Positions 8,431 to 17,227 of a DNA stretch of 64,000 nt are shown piece after piece. Both the position numbers and the translations under genes were made by a program. The first letter of the stretch is position 1. Each line of letters opens with the position of its first letter. Location of the stretch: the NCBI GenBank assembly GCA_964644025.1, contig CAZXVW010000001.1, forward strand, positions 1-64,000, given 5' to 3'. The DNA is from CAZXVW01 sp964644025. GTDB taxonomy: Bacteria > Acidobacteriota > Terriglobia > Bryobacterales > Bryobacteraceae. Under the pieces are notes generated by a model. It was not told where the DNA came from, searched no databases, and saw nothing but the letters and a program-made list of their open reading frames with translations.

Positions 8431-10101
8431 TCAGCGCTCGGGGCGATATTCTATCACCAGCACGGTGATGTCGTCACTCTGCTCGGCCGCGCCGACGAAA
8501 TCCCGCACCGCTCCCACGAGCCGTTCGTGCAGTTCCGCGCAACCGGCCGCCGGATGGGCTTGGATCACCTCCAGCACCCGTTTGTCCTCGAAGAATGCAT
8601 CCTGCTCATTGCGGGCCTCCGAGACCCCGTCGGTGTAGATCACAATCCGGTCGCCTGGGGCCAGCAGGCTGCTGGCGACCTCGTAGGTGGCTTCCTCCAG
8701 TAGTCCTACGGGCATTCCGGTGGGCGGAAGCTGTTCCATGGTCCCGCCGGCGCGGACGAGGATCGGCGCGCAGTGGGCGGCATTCACCCAGCGAAGCGTG
8801 CCGTCGGAGCGGAGAACCGAGTAGAACAGCGTGGCATACTTCTCCCCCTCGGTGCGCTCGAGCAGGAACCGGTTCATGCCTTCGAGCATCCCGTGAATCT
8901 GCTCCGGCGTTTCGGGGGCGTGTAGCAGAGCCCCCTGCAGCAACGCGGCCAGCAGCGCGGAGCTGACCCCTTTCCCCGAGACGTCGGCGACCATGGCGCA
9001 CCAGCAATCGGGCCGGATGCGGATGACGTCGAAGTAATCGCCGCCCACCTGGCGCGAAGCCAGGCTCGAACCCGCGGCCCGGAACCATCCGGTCGAAGGA
9101 AGCTGTTTGGGCAGCAAGTCCTGCTGGATGCCGCGGGCGAATCTCAGCTCTTCCTCCAGCTTCTGCTTCGCCCGTTCCTCTTCGAGCAGCCGGGCGTTTT
9201 CCAGGATGGTGGAGGCCTCCAGCGCCAGCGTCTGCAGCAGCTCCCGGTTCCCGCTGGACAGGTCCGCTGCCTCCACCCGCGAGTCCAGGTACAGCAGCCC
9301 CAAGGTTTCGTTCAACGGCGCGTGCACGGTCTCCTGGATATTGCCCGTGCGCACCCGCACCAGGGGCACGCAGACCACGCTGCGCAGCTCCAGCTTCGCC
9401 ACCGACATGTCCGGACGAATCCCGCTCTCGGCTTGCGGGTCGAAGTTCATCGATAGCAGCTCCCGCCGCTCGTGCAGGGCCCGGTTGATCAGCCGCGTCG
9501 GAACTTTCAACTCTTCCTTGGGGATCGGACGCCCGTTGCGGTCGCGCGCGGCCTGGATCTCCAGCCCCTCTGCCTCGCGCAGCAGCAGGAAACCCCTCTC
9601 GGAACCCGTGACGGCCAGTGCCGCGTCCACCACCGCGTCCAGTACCTCCCCGGTCGACAGGGAAGTCTGCAGTGCGCGGGCCACCTCCACCACCGCCCGC
9701 AGCTTGGTCAGGTTCTCCGCCCCGGCCCCGGGCGCGGGAAACTGCCCCAGCAGGCGCGTCAGCTCGCCCTCAGTGATGTTGAAGGTGATCTGGTAGGAAT
9801 CCTCGAAGCCGAAGCTGATCCGGTCGCCGTTGTGAAGCGCTTCCCGCTGGATGCGCTGCCCGTTGAGGAACGTACCGTGCTTGCTGCCCAGATCCTCGAG
9901 GAAGTATTCGCCGCCTTCTTCGACAATGCGCGCGTGACGGCGCGAGGCGCGGCTGTCGCGGATAATGACATGATTATCCGACTGCCGGCCGATCGAGAAG
10001 GGGACCGGATCAAGGGGTGTCGTGCGGCTATGCCCTGATGGATCCGTGACCGTCAGCGTGGCGTGCCGGCCCGGCGCGGCCGGCTTCCCCGGCGTACTCA
10101 T
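8431..10101 (-). CDS. FHA-GAF-SpoIIE (PP2C) protein phosphatase
   Basis: A 556-residue signalling protein. An FHA phosphothreonine-binding domain lies at about residues 15-105 (SIGRQSDNHV, SRRHARI, GSKHGTFLNG). A GAF domain spans about 130-305, a short coiled coil (ENARLLEEERAKQKLEEELRFA) about 305-330, and a SpoIIE/RsbU-type PP2C phosphatase follows to the C-terminus (GGDYFDV, VADVSGKG, YTDGVSEARN, DDITVLV). Such proteins dephosphorylate anti-sigma antagonists of the STAS type; one such STAS protein is encoded at 53136-53483, but a link is only inference. The ATG at 10101 overlaps the Fur-family stop codon as ATGA, so translation is probably coupled. Confidence 0.92.
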   Translation of the reverse strand: MSTPGKPAAPGRHATLTVTDPSGHSRTTPLDPVPFSIGRQSDNHVIIRDSRASRRHARIVEEGGEYFLEDLGSKHGTFLNGQRIQREALHNGDRISFGFEDSYQITFNITEGELTRLLGQFPAPGAGAENLTKLRAVVEVARALQTSLSTGEVLDAVVDAALAVTGSERGFLLLREAEGLEIQAARDRNGRPIPKEELKVPTRLINRALHERRELLSMNFDPQAESGIRPDMSVAKLELRSVVCVPLVRVRTGNIQETVHAPLNETLGLLYLDSRVEAADLSSGNRELLQTLALEASTILENARLLEEERAKQKLEEELRFARGIQQDLLPKQLPSTGWFRAAGSSLASRQVGGDYFDVIRIRPDCWCAMVADVSGKGVSSALLAALLQGALLHAPETPEQIHGMLEGMNRFLLERTEGEKYATLFYSVLRSDGTLRWVNAAHCAPILVRAGGTMEQLPPTGMPVGLLEEATYEVASSLLAPGDRIVIYTDGVSEARNEQDAFFEDKRVLEVIQAHPAAGCAELHERLVGAVRDFVGAAEQSDDITVLVIEYRPER

Positions 10102-10613
10102 TTCGCTTTCTTGCCGGCCGGGCGGTTCCCCCGTCCCGCACGCCGCGGCGGCCGCTTGCTCGCTATCTCCAGTTCCCGCTTCCGGACGAGCTGGCAGTGC
10201 GGGCAATAGCCCCCAATCTCGACGCGCGTCACCAGGACCTCATAGCCGAGACTCGATTCCACCTGCCGCCGCAACTTCTGCAACGGCTCGCCGTAGAACT
10301 CCTCCACCTTGCCGCACCCCAGGCAGATCACGTGGGCGTGCGCTTGCTTCATCCGGGTCTCGTAATAGTGCTGGTCGCCGCCGTAGTGCATCAGGTCCAG
10401 CTCATCCACCAGCCCGCTGTCCTTCAAGAGCTTGAGCGTGCGGTACACCGTCACCCGGTTCAGTTTCGGATCGCGCTGCTGGGCCAGCCGGTAAAGATGC
10501 TCGGCGTCCAGATGTTGCCCGGAACTATCCAGAAGATCCAGCAGGATCTTCCGCTGCCGTGTCAAGCGAACGCCCCGCTTTTTCAGCGACTCCTTGATGC
10601 TGTCCAGCGCCAT
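10098..10613 (-). CDS. Fur family metalloregulator
   Basis: A 171-residue DNA-binding regulator. Residues 10-75 form the winged helix (RLTRQRKILLDLL, TVYRTLKLL). The metal-binding half contains HAHVIC, Cys97/Cys100 (CLGC) and Cys137/Cys140 (CPHC), the two CxxC pairs of a structural zinc site. The C-terminal tail after about residue 145 is Lys/Arg-rich and unlike E. coli Fur. Whether it senses iron, zinc or peroxide cannot be decided. I chose the ATG at 10613, preceded by AGGGAGGG, over a Pro-rich extension to 10691. It ends inside the start codon of the phosphatase gene (ATGA overlap). Confidence 0.92.
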   Translation of the reverse strand: MALDSIKESLKKRGVRLTRQRKILLDLLDSSGQHLDAEHLYRLAQQRDPKLNRVTVYRTLKLLKDSGLVDELDLMHYGGDQHYYETRMKQAHAHVICLGCGKVEEFYGEPLQKLRRQVESSLGYEVLVTRVEIGGYCPHCQLVRKRELEIASKRPPRRAGRGNRPAGKKAK

Positions 10614-10833
10614 CGAGATCCCTCCCTCGGGCCGCACGGTCCGGCTGACCGGGCCCACCCCATTCCTGACCACCGGACCCGGAGGCTCCACTTAAGACTC
10701 TACCACGGCAGCCAATATCGCCTGCCACTGCCGCCCTGCACTTTGATCAGGGCTCAGCGCTACAACGGCTTTTTGAAAATGCAGTTGCGAATCCAGGTTC
10801 TGGTATTTTACCTTGGGTCACGGAGCATGCCTG

Positions 10834-12378
10834 ATGCCTGAACAACAACCTGCCTCCCCTAATTCCACGGCGGCCGCCTGGCGGGAGTTCCCGCTGGCGC
10901 TGCTGCGGATCGCCATCGGCTGGCACTTTCTCTATGAAGGTGTGACGAAGCTGCTCGACCCCGCCTGGACCTCAGCCGGTTATTTGCAGTCCAGCACGGG
11001 CTTGCTCGCCGGCTTGTTCCATTGGCTCGCTTCCAGCCAGGGCGTGTTGCGCGTGGTGGACCAGCTCAATATATGGGGGCTCATCCTCATCGGGCTCGGA
11101 TTGATGCTGGGCGCCGCCACCCGGCCGGCCGCCCTCGCCGGAATCTTGCTCCTGGCTCTTTACTACCTCGCTTATCCACCCCTGTTTTCGCCCGCACCGG
11201 CCGGCGCCGGCGAGGGTCACTACCTGCTCATCAACATGAACCTGGTCGAGCTACTGGCCCTTGCCGTGGTGGTTGCTTTCCCGGCTGCGAGCTGGGGATT
11301 GCAAGGCCTGCTCGCGCGGCGGGCCCGGGCGGCCGGTGAGGCCGGGGCCGCCGGGGGACAGGATAAAGCCGTCCCCTCTTATCTCGCCCACGTCTCCCGG
11401 CGCCAGCTTGTCACCGCCTTGGCCGGACTCCCCTTCCTCGGCGCCTTCGTGATCGCCGCCCTCAAAAAACACGGTTGGAAAAGTTTCGAGGAAATCCAGC
11501 TCGCCAAGGCGCAACCGGTTGACGCCATCAGCGGCGCCACCATCAAGACCTTCCAGTTCTCCACCCTCGCCGACTTGAAGGGCACCCTGCCCCAGGGACG
11601 GATCGGCAATGTCACACTCAGCCGCATGATTCTCGGCGGGAATCTCATCGGCGGCTGGGCCCACGCCCGCGACTTGATCTATGCCTCCAAGCTCGTCCGC
11701 GCTTACCACACCCGCGACAAGATTTTTGAAACCCTGGCGCTGGCCGAGTCTTGCGGCGTGAACGCGATCCTCACCAACCCGCTGTTGTGTGAGGTCGTCA
11801 ACGACTACTGGCGCAACGGCGGCAAGATCCAGTTCATCTCCGATTGCGGGGGCAAGGACCTGCTCGAGATGATTCAGAAGTCCATCGATCACGGCGCCTG
11901 CGCCTGCTACATCCAGGGCGCTATCGGCGACCGCCTGGTGAAGGAGGGCAATTTCGACCTGATGGCGAAGGCGCTCGAGCTGATCCGCCGCAACGGCCTG
12001 CCCGCCGGCATCGGAGGGCACTACCTGAAGACCGTCGAGGAATCAGTCAACCACGGCCTCAAGCCCGACTTCTGGATGAAAACTCTCCATCGCACCGATT
12101 ACTGGTCTGCCACGCCGACGCGCGAGAAGGACAACATCTGGTGCGAGCAACCGGAGGAAACCATCGCTTACATGAGCCGGTTGAAAGAGCCGTGGATTGC
12201 TTATAAGATCCTGGCCGCCGGCGCCATTCACCCGAAGACGGGCTTCCAGTATGCCTTCGAAAACGGTGCTGATTTCATCTGCGTCGGGATGTATGATTTC
12301 CAGATTGTCGACGACGTCAACCTGGCCGCTAATGTCCTGAACGGCGGGTTGCGCCGCCAGCGGCCCTGGTGCGCCTGA
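10834..12378 (+). CDS. DoxX-like membrane domain fused to a TIM-barrel-like domain
   Basis: A 514-residue protein. Residues 15-170 are a DoxX-like module with about four membrane helices (FPLALLRIAIGWHFLYEG start, GLMLGAATRPAAL). A Gly/Ala-rich linker follows, and then a hydrophobic segment at about 195-215 (RRQLVTALAGLPFLGAFVIAA). Residues 245-514 look like a soluble alpha/beta barrel: NVTLSRMILGGNLIGGWAH, HTRDKIFETLALAESCGVNAI, ADFICVGMYDFQIVDDV. The opening motif resembles aldo-keto reductases, but the AKR catalytic Tyr/Lys pair is not evident. I do not know a characterised homologue. It is divergent from Fur, with the 220-base gap between them holding any shared promoter. ATG 10834 was chosen over an upstream in-frame GTG/ATG at 10813. 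Confidence 0.7.
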   Translation: MPEQQPASPNSTAAAWREFPLALLRIAIGWHFLYEGVTKLLDPAWTSAGYLQSSTGLLAGLFHWLASSQGVLRVVDQLNIWGLILIGLGLMLGAATRPAALAGILLLALYYLAYPPLFSPAPAGAGEGHYLLINMNLVELLALAVVVAFPAASWGLQGLLARRARAAGEAGAAGGQDKAVPSYLAHVSRRQLVTALAGLPFLGAFVIAALKKHGWKSFEEIQLAKAQPVDAISGATIKTFQFSTLADLKGTLPQGRIGNVTLSRMILGGNLIGGWAHARDLIYASKLVRAYHTRDKIFETLALAESCGVNAILTNPLLCEVVNDYWRNGGKIQFISDCGGKDLLEMIQKSIDHGACACYIQGAIGDRLVKEGNFDLMAKALELIRRNGLPAGIGGHYLKTVEESVNHGLKPDFWMKTLHRTDYWSATPTREKDNIWCEQPEETIAYMSRLKEPWIAYKILAAGAIHPKTGFQYAFENGADFICVGMYDFQIVDDVNLAANVLNGGLRRQRPWCA

Positions 12379-12407
12379 GCCTGCGGCTTCCCTGCCCTGC
12401 GGAGCAT

Positions 12408-13283
12408 CTACGCCCGGCCCACCAGGCGCTCGAACACTTTTCGTTGTTCGGTCATCGCCTGCACCTTGTCCGGCGGGTTCGTCCGCGCCTCCAGCAAGAC
12501 CCAGCCCCTCCAGCCGGCTTGCTGGAACAGCTTGAAGAGCTCCGCGTAAGGATAGTCGCCGGTGTTCAACTCCCTTACGTGCGCCGTGTCGCCCAGGCGG
12601 CTCTTCACCAGGTTGAAGTTGTATTCCAGGCCCCGCCCGTTCAAATCCGAATCGTTCGAGTTCCAGCAAACGCCGACGTTCCGGTTGTCGGCCACGTCCA
12701 TGATGGCCTTGATCACCGGTAGTTCGCTGGTGCCCCGGCCGTGCACCTCGAGCCGGATCCGTTGCCCGTACTTGGCGCCATAAGCGCCGACCTCGTTGAG
12801 CGCCTTGCCGATCTGCTCGATCGTCTTCTGGTGCGGAACGCCTTTGACAAAGCCGTTCGGTTTCACCTTGACGCCGGTTCCGCCGCAGTCGTGCATCAGT
12901 TGAATGTATTGCTTGGTCAGCTCGATGTTGTGCTTCAGCCTGGCCGGGTCATTGTCGTGGAATTGCGCGTTCGAGCCATAACCGACCAGCGTTACGGGGC
13001 TCTGCTCGAAGCGGCGCCGGACCTCGCGGCGCTCCGCTTTGCTTAGCGATGGCTCGACCCCATGGGCGTGCTCGGTCCGCAACTCCACGCCCAGCAGCCC
13101 GGAGCGCTCGCAGGCGTCGATCAGGGTGGGCAAGTCCATGTCCTTGCCCCACAGGTAGGTTACAAAGCCAATGCGCATGCCGCCGGCCTTTGTGCCGCCG
13201 GTGGCTGCCGGTCCCAGGTGAAAGCCGGCCGCGGCCGCCAGCGGCGCGCCGCCGAGAAACTCACGCCGATTGATTCCACTCAT
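12408..13283 (-). CDS. Exported sugar phosphate isomerase/epimerase-like TIM barrel
   Basis: A 291-residue protein with a twin-arginine leader (NRREFLGGAPLAAAAG). The mature part is an AP-endonuclease-2-like barrel: MRIGFVTYLWG, GVELRTEHAHG, VTLVGYGSNAQFHD, GTGVKVKPNG, RIRLEVHGRG, VGVCWNSNDSD, and a C-terminal WVLLEARTNP. Acidic and histidine residues at strand ends fit metal-dependent isomerases. Exported members are abundant in Planctomycetes and Acidobacteriota, and their substrates are mostly unknown. The ATG at 13283 follows AGGGAGATGGC; the longer reading to 13433 lacks a leader. It converges on the DoxX fusion gene, 29 bases apart. Confidence 0.83.
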   Translation of the reverse strand: MSGINRREFLGGAPLAAAAGFHLGPAATGGTKAGGMRIGFVTYLWGKDMDLPTLIDACERSGLLGVELRTEHAHGVEPSLSKAERREVRRRFEQSPVTLVGYGSNAQFHDNDPARLKHNIELTKQYIQLMHDCGGTGVKVKPNGFVKGVPHQKTIEQIGKALNEVGAYGAKYGQRIRLEVHGRGTSELPVIKAIMDVADNRNVGVCWNSNDSDLNGRGLEYNFNLVKSRLGDTAHVRELNTGDYPYAELFKLFQQAGWRGWVLLEARTNPPDKVQAMTEQRKVFERLVGRA

Positions 13284-13547
13284 GCCATCTCCCTTCATCA
13301 CTCGTGCCCACGTCTCTCTATTCAACCACCAACCGGCTTCCGGCCGCAGGCGTGAGCGCCGCCAGTCACCCGTCGTAGAAGGCTCGCCGGTTTCCGCGGT
13401 TCCTGCAGTGAACTCTTGCCCCGCTGATTTCACTTTCCTTCACTCGCCGGTCATGGCCGTCGGTTCCCGTGAGAGTCCCTCTTCCCTGCGGGTGCCTTCC
13501 TTCGTGTGCTTTGATTAAATTTAGGGCTGCTTCCGCGAAGCTGCGCA

Positions 13548-14486
13548 ATGTCCATTTGTGATGCACGCCTGGGTTCCCGTTCTACTCGCTCTCTCCGCCC
13601 TCAACCCATCGGCTGGTCTAGCAGGGTGGCGGCTCTGCTGGTATCCGCGCTCTGGGGTGGCAACCTGGTGGCCCTCAAGCTCGGTTTGTCGGCCTTTCCC
13701 CCTTTCTGGAGCGCTTTCTGGCGGATGCTGCTGGGCGTCGTTGCCGTCGCGGCCTGGGCGCGCTACTGCCACCTCTCGCTGCGCCTCCGCTCCGGAGAAC
13801 GCCGGGCGCTCGTCGCCCTGGGGTTGGTATTCGCGGTGCAGATCGCGTTGCTGAACTTGGGTACCAACTGGACCTCGCCCGCCTACGCCGTGGTGCTGAT
13901 CAACGCCCATCCGATCTTCGCGAACCTGATCGGCCATTTCGTGGTCACCGAAGAGCGCTTGACCCGCCTGCGGATCCTGGGACTGGCGCTAGCCTTTGGC
14001 GGTATTTCCTACGTCGTGCTTGGCCGGCCCGTGGCGGCACTGGCCGCCCGTCCGCTATTGGGAAATTTTTTGCTCGTCGTCTCCGCTTTTCTCGTCGGCC
14101 TCCGCACCGTGTATATGCGGTGGCTTATCCAGTCGATCGAGCCGGAACGGGCCCTACTCTGGCAGATGCTCATCTCATTGCCGTTCTTCCTCGGGCTGGC
14201 GGCCGGGATCGAGCCGCTAACCGTGGGGCCGCTGACTGCCGCGCCGGTGGCCGCCCTGCTTTATCAGGGGATCCCGGTTGCCGGGGGGTGCTTCATCATC
14301 TGGACACTGTTGCTCCGGCGGCACAGCGCCGGCTCGTTGTCAATGTTCGCGTTCACGGTTCCGTTTTTCGGGATTTTCTTCAGTGCGCTCATCTTCTCCG
14401 AACCGGTCACCGGGCGGGTCCTGCTGGGCGCGGTTCTGGTAACCGCCGGCATCGGCATTGTCACCCGCCGTCCCGCGAGCCGCTGA
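13548..14486 (+). CDS. EamA/DMT-family transporter
   Basis: A 312-residue inner-membrane protein with ten predicted hydrophobic helices in two EamA repeats. The first repeat starts VAALLVSALWGGNLVALKLGL, and the second follows the central PLLGNFLLVVSAFLVGLRTVY. The motif near 100 (INAHPIFANLIGHFVVTEERLT) is typical of drug/metabolite transporters that export amino acids or small metabolites. The substrate cannot be predicted. The start is uncertain: the ATG at 13548 has no Shine-Dalgarno sequence, and a GTG about 26 codons further on would begin right at the first helix. TAAATT at about 13516-13521 could be a -10 box. Confidence 0.88.
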   Translation: MSICDARLGSRSTRSLRPQPIGWSSRVAALLVSALWGGNLVALKLGLSAFPPFWSAFWRMLLGVVAVAAWARYCHLSLRLRSGERRALVALGLVFAVQIALLNLGTNWTSPAYAVVLINAHPIFANLIGHFVVTEERLTRLRILGLALAFGGISYVVLGRPVAALAARPLLGNFLLVVSAFLVGLRTVYMRWLIQSIEPERALLWQMLISLPFFLGLAAGIEPLTVGPLTAAPVAALLYQGIPVAGGCFIIWTLLLRRHSAGSLSMFAFTVPFFGIFFSALIFSEPVTGRVLLGAVLVTAGIGIVTRRPASR

Positions 14487-14534
14487 TTGGGCCGCCAAGT
14501 CGAACCCCTCCCGCCGAACGCCGGCCGGCGCGCT

Positions 14535-15401
14535 TTACACGTCGCACAAGGCGACGGCCTCGGCCAGCGACGTCATCGGATCCCGGGTCGGAATGAACTC
14601 GTGAGCGAAGTAGCCATCGAATTTCAAATCGACGATCGCCTTCGCGATCGCTTTGTAATTCAGCTCCTGGGTGTCGTCGATTTCGTGCCGGCCCGGGTTA
14701 CCGCCGGTGTGAAAGTGGGCGATATAGTCGATGTTGTCGCGAATGGTCCGGATGATGTCGCCCTCCATGATCTGCATGTGGTAGATGTCATACAGCAATT
14801 TCACCCGCGGTGAATTGACCCGTTTGCACAGCTCGACGCCCCAGGCCGTCCGGTCACACTGGTAATCCGGATGGTTCACCTTGCTGTTGAGCAGCTCCAT
14901 GATGATCGTCACGCCCAGATCTTCGGCCTGTGCCTTTACCTTGTTCAGCAGCAGCGCGCAGTTCTCCCAGGCCTCCTCGTCGGACATGTTGCGCCGGTTA
15001 CCGGAAAAGCAAATGAGGTTTGGCACCTCGTGCTTTTTCGCCAGGGGTAGCAGCCGGCGGAAGTTCACTTCGATTTGCCGGTGGTTGGCCTTCACGTTCA
15101 GCCCGTCCTTGATGCTGCAAATGCCGTTGCCGACCGCGCATTTCAATCCGTACCGGGCCACTACCGGCCACTCGTCCGCCGAAAGCAAGTCAATTGCCGC
15201 CAGCCCCATCCGCGACGCCTGCTCGCAAAGCTCTTCGAGCGTCATCTTCCGGTAACACCACTTGCAAACGGACTGTTTCAGCCGGCCGCTTTTCACCACC
15301 CTGCCGGCGTCGCCGGCCTGGCCCGCCGCCAGCAGACCGGCCCCGGCGGTCCCGGTCATCAGGGCTCTCCGGCTCAGTTGCCCGCGCTGGTTTGTTTTCA
15401 T
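14535..15401 (-). CDS. Exported hydroxypyruvate isomerase-like TIM barrel
   Basis: A 288-residue protein with a twin-arginine leader (SRRALMTGTAGAGLLAAG). It matches the AP-endonuclease-2/hydroxypyruvate isomerase type: SVCKWCYRKMTLEELCEQA, IMELLNSKVNHPDYQCD, LLYDIYHMQIMEGD, FHTGGNPGRHEI and a C-terminal FAHEFIPTRDP. The metal-ligand glutamates (ELLNSK, HEF), the Asp of YDIYH and the His of HFHTG are all present, so it is probably catalytically active. The ATG at 15401 has AGGAGG ten bases upstream; the GTG at 15410 would sit on top of that site. Why such an enzyme is exported is not known. Confidence 0.87.
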   Translation of the reverse strand: MKTNQRGQLSRRALMTGTAGAGLLAAGQAGDAGRVVKSGRLKQSVCKWCYRKMTLEELCEQASRMGLAAIDLLSADEWPVVARYGLKCAVGNGICSIKDGLNVKANHRQIEVNFRRLLPLAKKHEVPNLICFSGNRRNMSDEEAWENCALLLNKVKAQAEDLGVTIIMELLNSKVNHPDYQCDRTAWGVELCKRVNSPRVKLLYDIYHMQIMEGDIIRTIRDNIDYIAHFHTGGNPGRHEIDDTQELNYKAIAKAIVDLKFDGYFAHEFIPTRDPMTSLAEAVALCDV

Positions 15402-15549
15402 TCTCGGCACACCTCCTGTCCATCTCTGCAGCAGGCCCGGCTAAGGCCCGCGGCCGCCTCCTCATCATCGTTCACCCGGCCCGCGCAAGCAAGCCGCCGG
15501 GCCCGCTTCAGGGCTCCGGCAGCCGGGAAGCGTTCTTGCCCGGCCGCGG

Positions 15550-15555
15550 TACAAT
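15550..15555 (+). promoter_or_regulatory. -10 box (TACAAT) eight bases before a start codon
   Basis: TACAAT ends eight bases before the ATG of the MBL hydrolase at 15564. Transcription would begin within one or two bases of the start codon. No Shine-Dalgarno sequence is present, which again predicts a leaderless mRNA. Confidence 0.45.
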
Positions 15556-15563
15556 ACCCCATT

Positions 15564-16274
15564 ATGACCCGACTCATTGTGGCGCTGTGTTTCGGAGCTG
15601 CGCTTGCCGCCGCTCCCGCGGATGAATTCCCCACCCAGGCGGGAAAACTGAAGATCACGCCCATCCGGCACGCCAGCCTGATGATTGAGGCCGGCGGCCA
15701 GGTCATTCACGTGGACCCGGTCGGCCAGGCCAACTACGAAGGGCTCCCCAAGGCGGATATTGTGCTGATCACCCATACCCACGGGGACCATTTCGTTCCG
15801 AAGCTCATCGCCTGGTTGCGCAAGCCCGGCGCCGTGGTCATCGCCCCGGAGGCGGCGGCGAAAGCGGTGCCCGACGCCAGGGTGTTGCGCAACGGGCAAT
15901 CGGCGACCATCGGCCCGTGGCGGTTCGACGCCGTGCCGATGTACAACAGCAAGCGCGAGCGCTCGCCCGGCCGGCCGTACCACCCGAAGGGATTCGGCAA
16001 CGGCTACGTGGTGACCTATGGCGGGCTGCGCATCTACATCGCCGGCGATACGGAGGGCATCCCGGAAATGCGGGCTTTGAAAAATATCGATGTGGCCTTC
16101 ATCCCCATGAATCTGCCGTACACGATGCCGCCCGAGGAGGCCGCCGATGCGGTCAAGGCTTTCCATCCCAAGGTCGTCTACCCGTATCATTACCGCGGCT
16201 CGGACCTTTCCGTGTTTGAGAAAGCCCTGGCCGGAACCGGCATCGACGCCCGCCTGCGCAACTGGTATCCGTGA
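15564..16274 (+). CDS. Exported metallo-beta-lactamase fold hydrolase
   Basis: A 236-residue protein with a signal peptide (MTRLIVALCFGAALAAAPA). The metal-binding motif H71-T-H73-G-D75-H76 is intact, later ligands are in YIAGDTEG and the C-terminal YPYHYRGSD. The short length and the HASLM..GGQVIHVDP start resemble the UlaG-like/UPF0173 branch rather than true beta-lactamases. Members hydrolyse phosphodiester or lactone-like bonds; the substrate is unknown here. It is divergent from the exported TIM-barrel gene (162 bases between starts). The upstream TACAAT and the absence of a ribosome-binding site suggest leaderless translation. Confidence 0.87.
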   Translation: MTRLIVALCFGAALAAAPADEFPTQAGKLKITPIRHASLMIEAGGQVIHVDPVGQANYEGLPKADIVLITHTHGDHFVPKLIAWLRKPGAVVIAPEAAAKAVPDARVLRNGQSATIGPWRFDAVPMYNSKRERSPGRPYHPKGFGNGYVVTYGGLRIYIAGDTEGIPEMRALKNIDVAFIPMNLPYTMPPEEAADAVKAFHPKVVYPYHYRGSDLSVFEKALAGTGIDARLRNWYP

Positions 16275-16307
16275 GGGTGGCGGAGACGTCATATCCCGAC
16301 TCGAGGG

Positions 16308-16733
16308 TTATAAAAAAGCGCGGGCGAGCGGGACAATGAAATCCACTCCGGCTACCACCCGGCGGCTCAGGCGCTCGTCATTGGTGATGAAGAGATTGCA
16401 CCGGGCGCGGGCGGCACAGGCTAGTTGGATCGCGTCCGGGGGACGAAGGGTGCGGTCCCGCCGCAGTTCTGCGTAAGTTCGTGCGGCCTCGCGGTCGAAC
16501 GGAATGAGCAGCACAGCCGCCGAGCTGAGAGCCGCCTCGTAGCGTTCGGCGAGGCCCGCCTCCTTCTCGCGAAGTGGCTTCACCAGCACCTCGCCCAGCG
16601 TCATTGTAGACGTGCAAAGCTCATCTGCTCTTTCGATCATGCGCCGGCGTAATGCCACAACCCGGTCATGCAATTCTCCGTGCCACTCCCAGAGGTATAA
16701 GAACAGATTCGTGTCCCAAAAAATGCGGCTCAT
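16308..16733 (-). CDS. PIN-domain ribonuclease (VapC-like toxin)
   Basis: A 141-residue PIN-domain protein. The acidic active-site residues are visible: Asp7 (FWDTNLF), Glu in TLGEVLV near 48, the central Asp in PPDAIQLA and the terminal Asp in FITNDERL. These coordinate Mg for RNA cleavage in VapC toxins. The ATG at 16733 overlaps the upstream stop as ATGA, so it is translationally coupled to the gene at 16730-17227. A GTG two codons earlier is possible. Toxin identity is inferred from the domain and from the coupled two-gene layout; the partner is not a standard VapB. Confidence 0.87.
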   Translation of the reverse strand: MSRIFWDTNLFLYLWEWHGELHDRVVALRRRMIERADELCTSTMTLGEVLVKPLREKEAGLAERYEAALSSAAVLLIPFDREAARTYAELRRDRTLRPPDAIQLACAARARCNLFITNDERLSRRVVAGVDFIVPLARAFL

Positions 16734-17227
16734 TGCCACCCTCTCCGCAACTCATCGACGTACGCGTCCGGGTGCTCATGCTCCAAACGGATCCGGCGCC
16801 CAGCTCCAGCCAGAGCCAGAACCGGATCACCCTGCGTAGTGTCGCCTGCGCCCGGTTTCGCATACTCCTGTTCCCACCACTTGAGTAAGTAATGGTATTT
16901 CCCCGGAATCTTGCCGGGCTCCGGATGGGTCTTACCGGTGCGCTCCGGATGCCGAGGATCCCCCGGGCGGTAAAGCCGCCGCGTGTGCTTTCCAGTGGCG
17001 AACAGCATCGCGTGACGGCCCGGATTCGGTGGCCGGTTCGCCACCGCGTGCATAGTGGCATATACCCGGACTCCCGGACGCAAGCTGCCATGAAGATTCT
17101 CCCGGTGCGCCCGCTCTACTATCTCACCAATCTCGAAGTCCTGGCGGGAAGGATTCTCGCGATGGAGCAAGGCGGTGGCGATCCACACCTCGTCGGCAAC
17201 GGTGATAGGTTGGTCTACTAGGTTCAT
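16730..17227 (-). CDS. Putative partner/antitoxin of the PIN toxin (unclassified)
   Basis: A 165-residue protein I cannot place in a characterised family. The N-terminal part (EVWIATALLHRENPSRQDFEIGEIV) is helical and looks like a winged-helix or DUF7669-like domain, and the middle (RPGVRVYATMHAVANRPPNPGRHAMLF) reads as the wing. The rest is rich in Pro, Arg, His and Glu. It lies directly before the PIN gene with a four-base ATGA overlap, the position of an antitoxin. A strong promoter with repeated ATACCT elements lies directly upstream, consistent with autoregulation by this protein. At 165 residues it is longer than usual VapB antitoxins (about 70-90). Confidence 0.65.
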   Translation of the reverse strand: MNLVDQPITVADEVWIATALLHRENPSRQDFEIGEIVERAHRENLHGSLRPGVRVYATMHAVANRPPNPGRHAMLFATGKHTRRLYRPGDPRHPERTGKTHPEPGKIPGKYHYLLKWWEQEYAKPGAGDTTQGDPVLALAGAGRRIRLEHEHPDAYVDELRRGWQ

